DNA of 52,101 nt from an uncultured Collinsella sp. (GTDB taxonomy: Bacteria > Actinomycetota > Coriobacteriia > Coriobacteriales > Coriobacteriaceae): the NCBI GenBank assembly GCA_902493145.1, contig CABUOA010000016.1:1-52101 (forward strand), written 5' to 3'. Positions 41,169 through 50,196 of the stretch are shown here, one piece after another. Every line of letters begins with the position of its first letter. Position 1 is the stretch's first letter. The notes under the pieces were generated by a model, which was not told where the DNA came from, searched no databases, and saw only the letters and a program-made list of their open reading frames with translations. The translations under genes were made by a program, and so were the position numbers.

Positions 41169-43811
41169 ATGTTAGACCGTTTTACCGATCGCGCGCGCAA
41201 GGTCATGTCCATGGCCAAGCAAGAGGCGCTCGATCTACACTCAAATAAGGTGGGCACCGAGCACCTGCTGCTCGCGCTTGCCAAGGAGGACGAGGGCATT
41301 GCCGCCGAGGCACTGCGTTCGCTCGACATCTCCTACGATGACATCATGGATACTCTCAAAGAGGTCCAGACCACGGTTCCCGAGCCCAGTGAGGAGACCG
41401 AGGCGGCCAAGCTCGCCTTTACGCCGCTTGTCATTAGCGTGATGGAGCGTTCCTTCCGCGTGGCACGCGAGAACAACCAGACCTACGTTTCGACCGAGCA
41501 CCTGCTCATCGGCATCGTCGAAGAGGGCAACGGCATGGCCATGGACATCCTCATGCGCCTGGGTGTGTCGTCCGCCTCCATCAAAAAGGCTATCGACAAA
41601 CTCACCGCCAAGGACCAGGACAAGAAGCGTCCGCTTGCCGGCGCCGGTGCCGGGCGTCCCGGTGCGGGCCTGCCGTTCTTTAGCGGCTCGGATGCCTCTC
41701 AGCAAAAGGGGAGTGGCACCGATACGCTTAAGCAGTTCGCCACCAACCTTACGCAGAAAGCGCGCGACGGTGAGCTCGACCCCGTGATCGGTCGCGAAAA
41801 GGAAGTCCAGCGCATGATGGAGATCCTTTCGCGCCGCACCAAGAACAACCCGCTCATTCTGGGCGACCCCGGCGTGGGCAAGACGGCCATCGTCGAGGGC
41901 CTGGCTCAGCAGATTGCAGCCGGCAACGTGCCCGAGAACCTCATGAACCAGAACATCTGGACGCTCGACCTGCCGGGCCTCGTGGCGGGTGCCAAGTATC
42001 GCGGCGAGTTTGAGGAGCGCCTCAAGAACGTGATTCAGGAGGCCACCGAAGCCGACGACGTCATCCTGTTTATCGACGAGATGCACACCATCATCGGTGC
42101 CGGTTCTGCCGAGGGCTCCATCGATGCGAGCTCCATGCTCAAGCCCGTGCTCGCGCGCGGTGCCTTCCAGATCATCGGCGCCACCACGGCCGAGGAATTC
42201 CGTAAGTACCTCACCAAGGACCCGGCCTTTGAGCGCCGCTTCCAGACTATCGATGTCGAGGAGCCGAGCGTCGAGGACACGGTCAAGATCCTGACCGCGC
42301 TCAAGCCGCGCTACGAGGAGCACCACCATGTGCGCTATACGCAGGGTGCTATCGAGGCTGCCGCGAACCTTTCCAACCGCTATATCCAGGATCGCTTCCT
42401 GCCCGATAAGGCCATCGACCTCATTGACGAGGCCGGTGCCCGCGCTCGCATCGCCGCGAATCGCGCACCTGAGCCGGTGCGTGAGGCCGAGCATCGCATA
42501 GAGGAGCTCAAGGCCGCCGCGCAGGAGGCCACCGAGAGCGACGATATGAACAAGGCCGCCGAGATCACCGAGCAGCAGAAGGCCGCCGAGATCGAGCTCG
42601 CCGAGGCCAAGGCCGCCTGGACGGCCGAGCTCGACGCCAGCCCGCTCACCATCGACGTGAGTCAGATCGCCGATATCGTGTCCGTGACTTCGGGCGTGCC
42701 GGTGTCCTCGCTTACCGAGAGCGAGAGCCGTCGCCTGCTGCAGGCCGAAAGCGTGCTCAAGACACGTATCATCGGTCAGGATGAGGCTGTCGAGGCAGTT
42801 GCCAAGGCCGTGCGCCGCAGCCGCTCGCCGCTCAAGGATCCGCGTCGCCCCGGCGGCAGCTTTATCTTCCTGGGTCCCACCGGCACGGGCAAGACCGAGC
42901 TCGCCAAGACGCTCGCCGAGTACCTCTTTGGCAGCAAGGACGCGCTCATCAGCTTCGACATGTCCGAGTTCGGTAGCGAGTTCGAGGTCTCCAAGCTCAT
43001 CGGTAGCCCTCCGGGTTATGTCGGCCACGACGAGGGCGGTCAGCTCACCAAGGCCGTGCGCCGTCATCCGTACTCGGTCGTGCTGTTCGACGAGATCGAG
43101 AAGGCGCACCCCGATATCTTCAACATCCTGCTGCAGGTGCTGGAGGAGGGTCGTCTAACCGATAGCCAGGGCAAGACGGTCGACTTCCGCAACACCGTGA
43201 TCATCATGACGTCCAATGTGGGCGCCCGCGAGATTGCGCAGGATGCAAGCGTTGGCTTTGGCACCACCGGCGAGCAGGGCCTCACCTCGAGTGAGATCCG
43301 CGGCCGCGCGATGGGCGAGCTCAAGCGCCTGTTCCGCCCCGAGCTGCTCAACCGCATCGACGACATCGTGGTGTTCCAGAAGCTCTCGGGTGAGAACCTG
43401 ACCAAGATCGCGCACCTGCTGGTGGACGACCTGCGTCAGCGTTTGATTGCCAACGGCATGAACATCAAGCTCACCGATGCGGCCTATGACAAGATCGTGG
43501 CCGAGGGCACCGACCTCACCAACGGTGCGCGTCCGTTGCGCCGTGCCATCCAAAAGCTCATCGAGGACCCGCTGTCCGAGGAGCTTCTGGCCGGCGAGTG
43601 GGGCGAGGGCGATACCGTCCTGTGCGACGTGGCCGATGGCAAGTTTGTCTTTAGCCACGGCACGGGCGAGATCCCGGCACCGCGTCCGGCGGGCACGCTC
43701 GGTGGCGATACCGCCCCGGCGGCACCGCACACTGGCAGCGCCGCGCCCGTAAGTAGCGGCGTGACCTCGGGCCCCGGCGGCATGATGCAAGCCGGTTCCG
43801 GCGCGCTGTAA
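41169..43811 (+). CDS. clpC: ATP-dependent Clp protease ATPase subunit ClpC
   Basis: An 880-residue Hsp100 unfoldase. The Clp N-domain repeats span about 1-145. The first AAA+ module has Walker A GDPGVGKT (232-239), and a short M domain with UVR-like features lies at about 425-480 (shorter than in ClpB). The second AAA+ module has GPTGTGKT and VLLFDEIEKAHPDIFN. The short M domain marks it as ClpC, which feeds proteins to ClpP; a ClpP-binding (V/I/L)GF-type loop was looked for near VGFGTTGEQG but not proven. The last 60 residues are Gly/Ala/Pro-rich. AGAGGAA precedes the ATG. No mcsA, mcsB or ctsR is adjacent, unlike in Bacillus. Confidence 0.95.
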   Translation: MLDRFTDRARKVMSMAKQEALDLHSNKVGTEHLLLALAKEDEGIAAEALRSLDISYDDIMDTLKEVQTTVPEPSEETEAAKLAFTPLVISVMERSFRVARENNQTYVSTEHLLIGIVEEGNGMAMDILMRLGVSSASIKKAIDKLTAKDQDKKRPLAGAGAGRPGAGLPFFSGSDASQQKGSGTDTLKQFATNLTQKARDGELDPVIGREKEVQRMMEILSRRTKNNPLILGDPGVGKTAIVEGLAQQIAAGNVPENLMNQNIWTLDLPGLVAGAKYRGEFEERLKNVIQEATEADDVILFIDEMHTIIGAGSAEGSIDASSMLKPVLARGAFQIIGATTAEEFRKYLTKDPAFERRFQTIDVEEPSVEDTVKILTALKPRYEEHHHVRYTQGAIEAAANLSNRYIQDRFLPDKAIDLIDEAGARARIAANRAPEPVREAEHRIEELKAAAQEATESDDMNKAAEITEQQKAAEIELAEAKAAWTAELDASPLTIDVSQIADIVSVTSGVPVSSLTESESRRLLQAESVLKTRIIGQDEAVEAVAKAVRRSRSPLKDPRRPGGSFIFLGPTGTGKTELAKTLAEYLFGSKDALISFDMSEFGSEFEVSKLIGSPPGYVGHDEGGQLTKAVRRHPYSVVLFDEIEKAHPDIFNILLQVLEEGRLTDSQGKTVDFRNTVIIMTSNVGAREIAQDASVGFGTTGEQGLTSSEIRGRAMGELKRLFRPELLNRIDDIVVFQKLSGENLTKIAHLLVDDLRQRLIANGMNIKLTDAAYDKIVAEGTDLTNGARPLRRAIQKLIEDPLSEELLAGEWGEGDTVLCDVADGKFVFSHGTGEIPAPRPAGTLGGDTAPAAPHTGSAAPVSSGVTSGPGGMMQAGSGAL

Positions 43812-43836
43812 GGCGTGGCGACAATTCGATACGCGC

Positions 43837-43870
43837 AATCGAGGCGCTCCGGAAAGGGCGCCTCGATTTG
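43837..43870 (+). terminator. Terminator after clpC
   Basis: AATCGAGGCGC (43837-43847) pairs with GCGCCTCGATT (43858-43868), then TTG. Confidence 0.8.
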
Positions 43871-44025
43871 TAGAGCTGCGGAAGTTGTGACCGTTACGCT
43901 ATACGGTCCACCGTTAGCCGATGATGCGAGGGCGCTCGGCGTTTTCGACTGGTTTATGCACGCAAAGTCTGGGAATATACAAGGCGCATGTCTTACTGTC
44001 TAACCAGTTGCGCCAAGGAGGCACC

Positions 44026-45483
44026 ATGAATTACAAGATCACCGGCTACGAGCCCGCCCAGCTGTTCCATTTCTTTGAGGAGGTCAGCGCGATCCCCCGT
44101 GGGTCTGGCAACGAGAAGGGCATCAGCGATTTCCTGGTTGCGTTTGCCAAGGAGCGCGGCCTCGATGTGTACCAGGACGAGGTCTACAACGTCATCATTC
44201 GCAAGCCCGCTTCTGCCGGCGCCGAGAATGCCCCGACTGTGATGCTGCAGGGCCACATCGATATGGTGTGCGACAAGTTGGGCTCTGTTGAGCACGACTT
44301 TACGACCGACGGTATCGACCTGGTCGTGAAGGACGGCGTCCTCACCGCTAACGGCACCACCCTGGGCGCCGACAACGGTATTGCTGTCGCTCTGATGCTC
44401 ACTGTTCTCAACGACGATTCGATTGCTCACCCCGCCCTCGAGTGCGTATTCACCACCGACGAGGAGACTGGCCTGGTCGGCGCCGAGACGCTCGACAAGT
44501 CCCAGATTAGCGCCCGCACCATGATTAACCTTGACTCCGAGGAAGAGGGCGTTGCCACCGTCAGCTGCGCTGGCGGCGTCGTTGTTACCTACACCTGCCC
44601 CATCGTGCGCGAGCACAAGACCGGCAGCACCCTCACGCTCGACATCTCCGGCCTACTGGGTGGTCATTCCGGCAACGATATCAACCTGGAGCGCGGCAAC
44701 GGCAACCTCATCATGGCCCGCATCATCGACCGGCTGATGGTCGCCGGCGAGCCCGCCATCGTTAGCTTTAACGGCGGCACTAAGGACAACGCCATCAACC
44801 GTGAGTGCAAGGCCGAGCTGGTTTACGCCGACCACGCTGCCGCCGAGGCCGCGGCCCAGATCGCAAAGGACATCATCGCCGACGTCACTGCCGAGCTCGA
44901 GGTCTTCGACCCCGGCTTTACCTGCACCGTCGAGATTGCCGACGACGCCGAGGTCGAGGCCATGGATCAGAAGTCCGCGCTTGCCCTCATCCGCGCCCTG
45001 CGTCTTGCCCCTAATGGCGTGATTCGCCGCAACGTCGCCACCGACGGCTCCGTCGAGGTTTCCTCCAACATCGGCGTGGTCGCCACTTCCGACGACCAGG
45101 TCAAGATCATGCTGTCCCCGCGCTCCTCGATCACCTCGCTGCAGAACGAGTTCAAGGACCGCCTGCAGACGCTGGCCGATGTCTTGGGCTTCGACGCCAA
45201 GTTCGAGTTCGAGTATCCCGGCTGGAGCTATGCCGAGCATTCGCCGGTCCGCGACGTTTTTGTCGAGAGCTATCGCGAGCTCTTTGGCTCCGAGCTGCGC
45301 ATCGAGTCCATTCACGCTGGCCTTGAGTGCGGCCTGTTTGCTGAGGCCCTGCACGGCCTGGACGCCATCGCCGTGGGCCCGACGCTCTCCGATGTCCACA
45401 CCCCGGACGAGAGCATGGAGCTCGCTTCTGCCGAGCGCTTCTACGAGCTGCTCATCGACGTCCTCAAGCGCCTCGCTGCGTAA
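44026..45483 (+). CDS. pepD: Aminoacyl-histidine (cytosol nonspecific) dipeptidase
   Basis: A 485-residue zinc dipeptidase of the M20C family. Metal and catalytic motifs in order: GHIDMVCD (His and Asp), TLGADNGIAVAL (bridging Asp), TDEETGLVGA (catalytic Glu pair), then NLDSEEEG and, near the end, GLECGLFAEA. It hydrolyses a broad range of dipeptides inside the cell, including Xaa-His. The ATG at 44026 was selected for the AAGGAGG 5 nt upstream; the open frame extends 105 nt further without family similarity. A strong terminator follows. Confidence 0.93.
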   Translation: MNYKITGYEPAQLFHFFEEVSAIPRGSGNEKGISDFLVAFAKERGLDVYQDEVYNVIIRKPASAGAENAPTVMLQGHIDMVCDKLGSVEHDFTTDGIDLVVKDGVLTANGTTLGADNGIAVALMLTVLNDDSIAHPALECVFTTDEETGLVGAETLDKSQISARTMINLDSEEEGVATVSCAGGVVVTYTCPIVREHKTGSTLTLDISGLLGGHSGNDINLERGNGNLIMARIIDRLMVAGEPAIVSFNGGTKDNAINRECKAELVYADHAAAEAAAQIAKDIIADVTAELEVFDPGFTCTVEIADDAEVEAMDQKSALALIRALRLAPNGVIRRNVATDGSVEVSSNIGVVATSDDQVKIMLSPRSSITSLQNEFKDRLQTLADVLGFDAKFEFEYPGWSYAEHSPVRDVFVESYRELFGSELRIESIHAGLECGLFAEALHGLDAIAVGPTLSDVHTPDESMELASAERFYELLIDVLKRLAA

Positions 45484-45538
45484 GGGTCGCGCTAGCAGCA
45501 GTTCGAGCCACGTGCTAGCGGATTGCAAATGACATTAC

Positions 45539-45587
45539 GAGAGGGGGCATCCGAACTTTTGCGACGGGTGCCCCCCCCTCTTTTTTT
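45539..45587 (+). terminator. Terminator after pepD
   Basis: GAGGGGGCATCC pairs with GGGTGCCCCC...CTC, followed by seven T. It can also act for the converging hipA transcript. Confidence 0.85.
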
Positions 45588-45610
45588 AAGAAATGTGGAT
45601 TGATTGGCGC

Positions 45611-46915
45611 CTAGCCCATATCCGCCTTGATGAGGTCGAGGGTGCGCTGGCAGTTTTCGCGGACGGGGCTGAGCATGTGCTCGCGCAGGTCCGCCATGCC
45701 GGGCAGGTCGGCGTATTCGTCCATGATCTCTTCCATGCAAATGGGCACCTCGTAGGCGAGGTCCATCATGGTCGCAAAGCAAAACTTCTCGGATAGCCCG
45801 GCATCGGTGAGCGCCGCCTCCAGTGCGGGGTCGCCCATACCGTGGTATCGGCGGATAGCGCCTGGACCGATGCGCCCCACTCGATTTTCGCCGCCAACGC
45901 TCATGGCAAGGCGCGCCCGGCGGCGCATACGCTCGTACGCCAAGCCCGATGCGACATCGTACATGGGTGCGAGCGCTGCGTTTGTGCCTTTACCTAGGAT
46001 GAGCGAGTAGTTTTTAGCGTGTGCGTCAGGCGCTCCGATAATGGCGTTATAGAACAACATATAGGTAAAAAGCACAAGATTCATGTGGTGGGGGACTGTG
46101 TTAATCAGTCGTTCTTGGATGTCTCGTGTGGTTGGTCCTCCGTCGGCGGTGTATTTCTGGCTTGGCAATACACCGAGCGCCTGGCAAAAGTCCTCCTGAT
46201 GCAGCCTTTCGATATTTCCGCTGCTATTGACCATTCTGTCGTACCGTTCAACGACGAGCGCGGCTTCGTCTTCAAATGTGCAATAGGAGACGTTGGCAGT
46301 TGGAATGCCAACACGCCGAGCCGTTTTCATGCAGACGAATTCGTTTAAGGCCTGATGTTTGAACCCAACGACACCATTTTTGAAGATATGGGTAGTGGGG
46401 GATGACCCTAGACATTCGCACCATTGGCCATCATGCCAAGCTAGTGCAAATTTGCCTTGGTTGCCGCCCAGGGACCAGCTTTCGTTGGAGCCCATCCATG
46501 TCTCTCTTTCGTTATCGCGAATTGCTTTGAGCTTGTGAGCGATTTGAGAATTGGTAAGCGGGCGGTATGCCGAGACCCTGCCGCGGGCGGCGCCTAATTG
46601 ATCGGTTCGACAAAACTGAACGGCCCCTGCGCAGTCAAGACCGATATGGCACAAGAGGGCGACGGGGTTGTTGGATGCAACGTCATGCTCGGCGGCAATA
46701 GCGCGACGCTGCTCTTGGCTGTCGGGCAAAAGGCCAAATAGGAACGGGCGGACGATGTTATGGCCATACGTACGATTGGAAAGCGGCATTGTAAGCGATA
46801 GTGGTGCTCCGCGATAGGTTGGGGCGTATACAAAGCTGCAGAGTCCATGCTCGTCTTGCCGGAGAGTGCCTGCGATTTCGCCACAAATGAGGGTCGCAAG
46901 CTCCATCTCTGCCAT
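45611..46915 (-). CDS. hipA: HipA family toxin kinase
   Basis: A 434-residue serine/threonine kinase of the HipA type. The N-terminal subdomain has the family segment FLFGLLPDSQEQR. A glycine-rich loop (SWSLGGNQGKFAL) contains Ser148, in the position of the HipA autophosphorylated serine, and Lys155. The catalytic loop is DAHAKN (297-302) and the metal-binding aspartate is Asp320 in APMYDVASGL. E. coli HipA phosphorylates glutamyl-tRNA synthetase, stalling translation and giving persistence; the target here is unknown. The ATG follows directly on the hipB stop codon, so translation is coupled. GC content looks lower than in the neighbouring genes, suggesting transfer. All catalytic residues are present. 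Confidence 0.9.
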   Translation of the reverse strand: MAEMELATLICGEIAGTLRQDEHGLCSFVYAPTYRGAPLSLTMPLSNRTYGHNIVRPFLFGLLPDSQEQRRAIAAEHDVASNNPVALLCHIGLDCAGAVQFCRTDQLGAARGRVSAYRPLTNSQIAHKLKAIRDNERETWMGSNESWSLGGNQGKFALAWHDGQWCECLGSSPTTHIFKNGVVGFKHQALNEFVCMKTARRVGIPTANVSYCTFEDEAALVVERYDRMVNSSGNIERLHQEDFCQALGVLPSQKYTADGGPTTRDIQERLINTVPHHMNLVLFTYMLFYNAIIGAPDAHAKNYSLILGKGTNAALAPMYDVASGLAYERMRRRARLAMSVGGENRVGRIGPGAIRRYHGMGDPALEAALTDAGLSEKFCFATMMDLAYEVPICMEEIMDEYADLPGMADLREHMLSPVRENCQRTLDLIKADMG

Positions 46916-47347
46916 TTATTTCACAACCTTACAGCCAAAGGAGAGGTCTGAAGTGTCGGAAAGGCCTTGCTCGGCTGCGATTTGGGCCAGCAGGGCACCA
47001 TAGGAAGATGGCGTTCCTTGTCGGGCGGGTCGTCTGCCTACGCTTGGCTTTGGCAGGGCATTCGAGTTCGCGATAGGGAGGTCCGCTATCGTCGTCGGAT
47101 GTTCGGAGGGCGATGCGATGGAGTCGTTATCGCTTTGCGCAAAGAGACCTATGTCGAGTGCGTTAAAGACGGTCAGTAACTTGTCGAGCCGAATACCCGT
47201 GGCGTCTCCTAGCTCGAGCGATGCGAGCAGGCGCTCCGAAACGCCGGCTTTTTTAGCGAGGGCCGCACGGGTGATTTCCTGCGACTCGCGTGCCTGACGC
47301 ACATAGATGCCAGCTTGGCGTGGTGTGGTGATGGGAAGGGTATCCAT
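46916..47347 (-). CDS. hipB: HipB-like antitoxin, XRE family
   Basis: A 143-residue DNA-binding protein with an HTH_3/XRE domain (about residues 10-70, core AGIYVRQARESQEITRAALA and SERLLASLELGD), then about 75 residues of unordered tail that probably wraps the HipA kinase. It is expected to neutralise HipA and repress the operon. The start is set at 47347, where GGAGA lies 7-8 nt upstream. The first possible ATG, at 47362, touches the operator palindrome and lacks a ribosome site. The adjoining palindrome is the likely binding site. Confidence 0.85.
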   Translation of the reverse strand: MDTLPITTPRQAGIYVRQARESQEITRAALAKKAGVSERLLASLELGDATGIRLDKLLTVFNALDIGLFAQSDNDSIASPSEHPTTIADLPIANSNALPKPSVGRRPARQGTPSSYGALLAQIAAEQGLSDTSDLSFGCKVVK

Positions 47348-47361
47348 GGCGATCTCCAACA

Positions 47362-47402
47362 TGCAGACTTTTGCATATCAGTATGACATGCAAAAGTCTG
47401 CA
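47362..47402. promoter_or_regulatory. Palindromic operator of hipBA
   Basis: Perfect 15-bp arms TGCAGACTTTTGCAT (47362-47376) and ATGCAAAAGTCTGCA (47388-47402) with an 11-nt spacer, immediately upstream of hipB. HipB-type repressors bind such palindromes; binding is inferred. Confidence 0.7.
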
Positions 47403-47406
47403 CGAA

Positions 47407-47438
47407 AAGGCCTCATGCAAAACTTTGCATGAGGCCTT
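47407..47438 (-). terminator. Terminator of mntP
   Basis: Perfect 15-bp stem AAGGCCTCATGCAAA / TTTGCATGAGGCCTT with a 2-nt centre; on the minus strand it is followed by TTTTC. It shares the ATGCAAA string with the hipBA operator 5 nt away. Confidence 0.75.
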
Positions 47439-47474
47439 GTACTGGCGTTGAGTTTTGAGCGATTGTGTTTGGCG

Positions 47475-48053
47475 TTACAGCGCCAAAATCCCCAGATGCT
47501 CAAGCAAGATCTTAAGCCCGATGAGGATGAGCACGACGCCACCCACGATGGCGGCAGGCTTTTCGTAGCGCGCGCCAAAGGTGTGGCCGATCGCTACGCC
47601 GGCGACGGAGAAGATAAAGGTCGTGATGCCGATGAGCGACACGGCGGGCATGATGTCGACCGAGAGCGCGGCGAACGAGATGCCCACGGCCAGGGCGTCG
47701 ATTGAGGTGGCGATGGCGAGGGTCATGTATTCCCCCAGGTCAATCTTATCGGCATCCTTGCCGTCGCCTTCATCCTCGTCCTCGGTAAAGGCTTCCCACA
47801 GCATTTTGCCGCCGATGAAGGCCAAAAGGATAAAGGCAATCCAATGGTCGATGGGTCCGATGATGCCCATGAATTGACTGCCAAGCGCCCATCCGATTAC
47901 GGGCATGCCGGCCTGAAAGCCGCCAAAGAACAGGCCGAGCACCACGGCGACTTTAAGGTTGATCTTCTTCATGCCAAGGCCCTTGCAGATGGATACGGCA
48001 AAGGCATCCATCGAAAGGCCAACGGCGAGCAGCACGAGCTCTGCGAGTCCCAT
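47475..48053 (-). CDS. mntP: Manganese efflux pump MntP
   Basis: A 192-residue membrane protein of the MntP (DUF204) family with six helices arranged as two related halves; each half carries the metal-binding helix pattern (GLSMDAFAVSICKG and ATSIDALAVGISFA). It exports Mn2+ to prevent toxicity. An acidic loop, DEDEGDGKDADK, joins the halves. The ATG at 48053 was chosen because it starts the first helix and the upstream open frame runs through the riboswitch. The riboswitch upstream supports the assignment. Confidence 0.93.
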   Translation of the reverse strand: MGLAELVLLAVGLSMDAFAVSICKGLGMKKINLKVAVVLGLFFGGFQAGMPVIGWALGSQFMGIIGPIDHWIAFILLAFIGGKMLWEAFTEDEDEGDGKDADKIDLGEYMTLAIATSIDALAVGISFAALSVDIMPAVSLIGITTFIFSVAGVAIGHTFGARYEKPAAIVGGVVLILIGLKILLEHLGILAL

Positions 48054-48103
48054 AGTCTGGCTCCCTCTCTGCGGGCGGGCCCGCGTGTACCTCTTGGGGG
48101 AGT

Positions 48104-48150
48104 AACAAAAAAGACCCGTGGCGTACGCGTTGCGCGCACAGCCACGAGTC
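48104..48150 (-). terminator. Riboswitch-controlled terminator of mntP
   Basis: On the minus strand GACTCGTGGC pairs with GCCACGGGTC and is followed by TTTTTT. The 5' strand overlaps the last conserved block of the aptamer, so aptamer folding and terminator compete. Confidence 0.85.
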
Positions 48151-48242
48151 TCGTTCATTAAGGCAAGCCAGGCCGCATCGGCCAGTGTGTTGACTTGCCG
48201 CGCCACCGGAGGCGAACCCGATCACGCGACTACTCCCTCATT
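48141..48242 (-). promoter_or_regulatory. yybP-ykoY (Mn2+) riboswitch
   Basis: On the minus strand the conserved blocks appear in order: GAGGGAGTAG, GGCAAGTCAACACACTGGCC and AACGAGACTCG. These match the two metal-binding loops and the middle stem of the yybP-ykoY family. The gene downstream is mntP, a known regulon member. Mn2+ binding should sequester the GAGACT block, prevent the terminator at 48104-48150 and turn the exporter on. Confidence 0.87.
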
Positions 48243-48400
48243 TATGCGAATCCCGATGCTACCACATAAGCAGCTCATTTGGATTGGGGCTCTCAGCTGT
48301 GTTCGCTCATTCTGTAAGCATCGGATTTTGCGGGCGTCACAGAGGCAAACCGTGAGAAACTTATTGACGTTTATGGAGCGTATACGATGGGAGCGATGCC

Positions 48401-49468
48401 TTGGATAAGAACGAGCTGCAAAAGCGTATGGAACAGGCCATCCGCCTGACGGCACCTGGCCAGCCGATCCGCACCGCCCTCGACATGATCATTGCTGGTC
48501 ACCTGGGCGCTCTTATTTGCGTAGGCGACACCGAAAACGTGCTCGCTGCTGGTAACGACGGCTTCCCGCTCAACATTTCGTTTACCTCGAACCGCCTGTT
48601 CGAGCTTTCCAAGATGGACGGCGCCATCGTCATCGACGGCGACCTCACCCAGATCCTGCGCGCCAACTTCCACCTCAATCCCGATCCCTCGCTTGCCACG
48701 AGTGAGACGGGCATGCGTCACCGCACCGCCGCCCGCATGTCGGTGCTCACGGATGCCATCGTGATCTCGGTCTCGGCCCGTCGTGCCGTCGTCAACGTGT
48801 ACGTTCACGGCAAGAGCTACGAGATCCAGCCCGTCACCACCATCATGAGCTCGGTCAACCAGCTCGTCGCCACGCTCCAGACTACCCGTCAGTCGCTCGA
48901 CCGCTCCCTGCTGCGCCTGACGGCCCTCGAGCTCGACGACTACGTTACGCTCGCCGACATTACCGGGATTTTCTCGAGCTTCGAGATCATGCAGCAGGCA
49001 AAGACCGAACTTAAGGATTGCATTGTCAAGCTGGGCAACCAGGGCAAGCTCGTGCAGATGCAGCTCGAGCAGCTCGCCGGCTCCAGCATGGATACCGAGT
49101 ACGACCTGATGATTCGCGACTATGCGAGCGATTCCTCCGAGGCCAATGCCGAAAAGATCCGCGCCAACCTGAGCCGTATGACGCCCAAGGACTTGTCCGA
49201 CCCGCAGCATGTGGCGGCGGTTCTGGGTTACGACGACCTGGACGAGGACTCCGTCATGACACCGCTGGGCCTGCGCACGCTTTCGCGCGTGTCCGTCGTG
49301 CGCGACGGCGTGGCCGAGAAGATCGTCGACGAGTATGGATCGCTGCAGGAGCTCATGGACGACATCAGCGAAGATCCGGAGCGCCTGGGCGACTTTGGCG
49401 TCAACAACCCTGCCATTCTTGCGGACTCCCTGTACCGCATGAAGGGCACCAAACAGGGGAACGCATAA
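48401..49468 (+). CDS. disA: DNA integrity scanning diadenylate cyclase DisA
   Basis: A 355-residue enzyme making cyclic di-AMP. The DAC domain has the DGA motif (73-75) and the RHR motif (106-108, GMRHRTAAR); a helical linker follows, then a C-terminal helix-hairpin-helix DNA-binding domain (about 290-350, GLRTLSRVSVV). DisA moves along DNA and stops cyclase activity at branched structures. The start is TTG at 48401 with GGGAG about 8 nt upstream; no nearby ATG gives a full-length family start. The stop overlaps the ispD start by 1 nt (TAATG). radA is not upstream. Confidence 0.93.
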   Translation: MDKNELQKRMEQAIRLTAPGQPIRTALDMIIAGHLGALICVGDTENVLAAGNDGFPLNISFTSNRLFELSKMDGAIVIDGDLTQILRANFHLNPDPSLATSETGMRHRTAARMSVLTDAIVISVSARRAVVNVYVHGKSYEIQPVTTIMSSVNQLVATLQTTRQSLDRSLLRLTALELDDYVTLADITGIFSSFEIMQQAKTELKDCIVKLGNQGKLVQMQLEQLAGSSMDTEYDLMIRDYASDSSEANAEKIRANLSRMTPKDLSDPQHVAAVLGYDDLDEDSVMTPLGLRTLSRVSVVRDGVAEKIVDEYGSLQELMDDISEDPERLGDFGVNNPAILADSLYRMKGTKQGNA

Positions 49469-50196
49469 TGGCGCCCGTATGCGCCGTGGTCGTTGCCGGT
49501 GGCAGCGGCCAGCGCTTTGGTAACCCCGGTGGTAAGCAGCTCGTCAATGTAGCGGGCCGTCCGCTTATGAGCTGGTCCATCCGCGCATTTGACCGTAGCA
49601 ATAAGGTCGGCCATATCGTCGTGGTTTGCCCTGCCGAGCGTCGTGCCGAGATGCGCCGCCTGGCCATCAGCCCGTATTCGTATAGCACGCCCATCAGCTT
49701 TGCCGATGCCGGCGAGACCCGCCAGGATTCCACCCGCGCCGGCGTGCACGCGGTGCCGGCGGGTTTCGAATATGTCGCCATCCACGATGGCGCCCGTCCG
49801 CTCATTACGACCGAGGCTATCGACCACGCTATCGACGTGCTCGTGAGCGACCGTGCCCTCGACGGTGTCGTGTGCGGCCAGCCTGCCATCGACACACTCA
49901 AAATCGTCGATGGCGACAACATCGTTGAGACGCCGCCGCGCGAGCTGTACTGGGCCGCGCAGACGCCGCAGATTTTTAGTGTCGACGCCATGAAGCGCGC
50001 CCATGCCGCGGCGATTGCCGAGGGCTTTATCGGCACGGACGATTCGTCACTGGTCGAGCGCATGGGTGGGCGCGTCCGCTGTGTCCAGAGCCCGCGCGAT
50101 AACCTTAAGGTGACGGTACCCGAGGACCTGCGTCCCGTAACCGCGATTCTGCTTGGCCGCATGGCCGAGGGAGAGGACCTTCCCCATGTTCAGTAA
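49468..50196 (+). CDS. ispD: 2-C-methyl-D-erythritol 4-phosphate cytidylyltransferase
   Basis: A 242-residue nucleotidyltransferase that joins CTP to methylerythritol phosphate. The CTP-binding VVVAGGSGQRFG with GGKQ, the HDGARPLI motif and the late TDDSSLVE and RDNLKVTVPEDL segments are normal. The ATG at 49468 shares a base with the disA stop; CAGGGGAA is the ribosome site. It overlaps ispF by 11 nt. IspD and IspF carry out steps either side of IspE (encoded at 34059). Confidence 0.95.
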   Translation: MAPVCAVVVAGGSGQRFGNPGGKQLVNVAGRPLMSWSIRAFDRSNKVGHIVVVCPAERRAEMRRLAISPYSYSTPISFADAGETRQDSTRAGVHAVPAGFEYVAIHDGARPLITTEAIDHAIDVLVSDRALDGVVCGQPAIDTLKIVDGDNIVETPPRELYWAAQTPQIFSVDAMKRAHAAAIAEGFIGTDDSSLVERMGGRVRCVQSPRDNLKVTVPEDLRPVTAILLGRMAEGEDLPHVQ

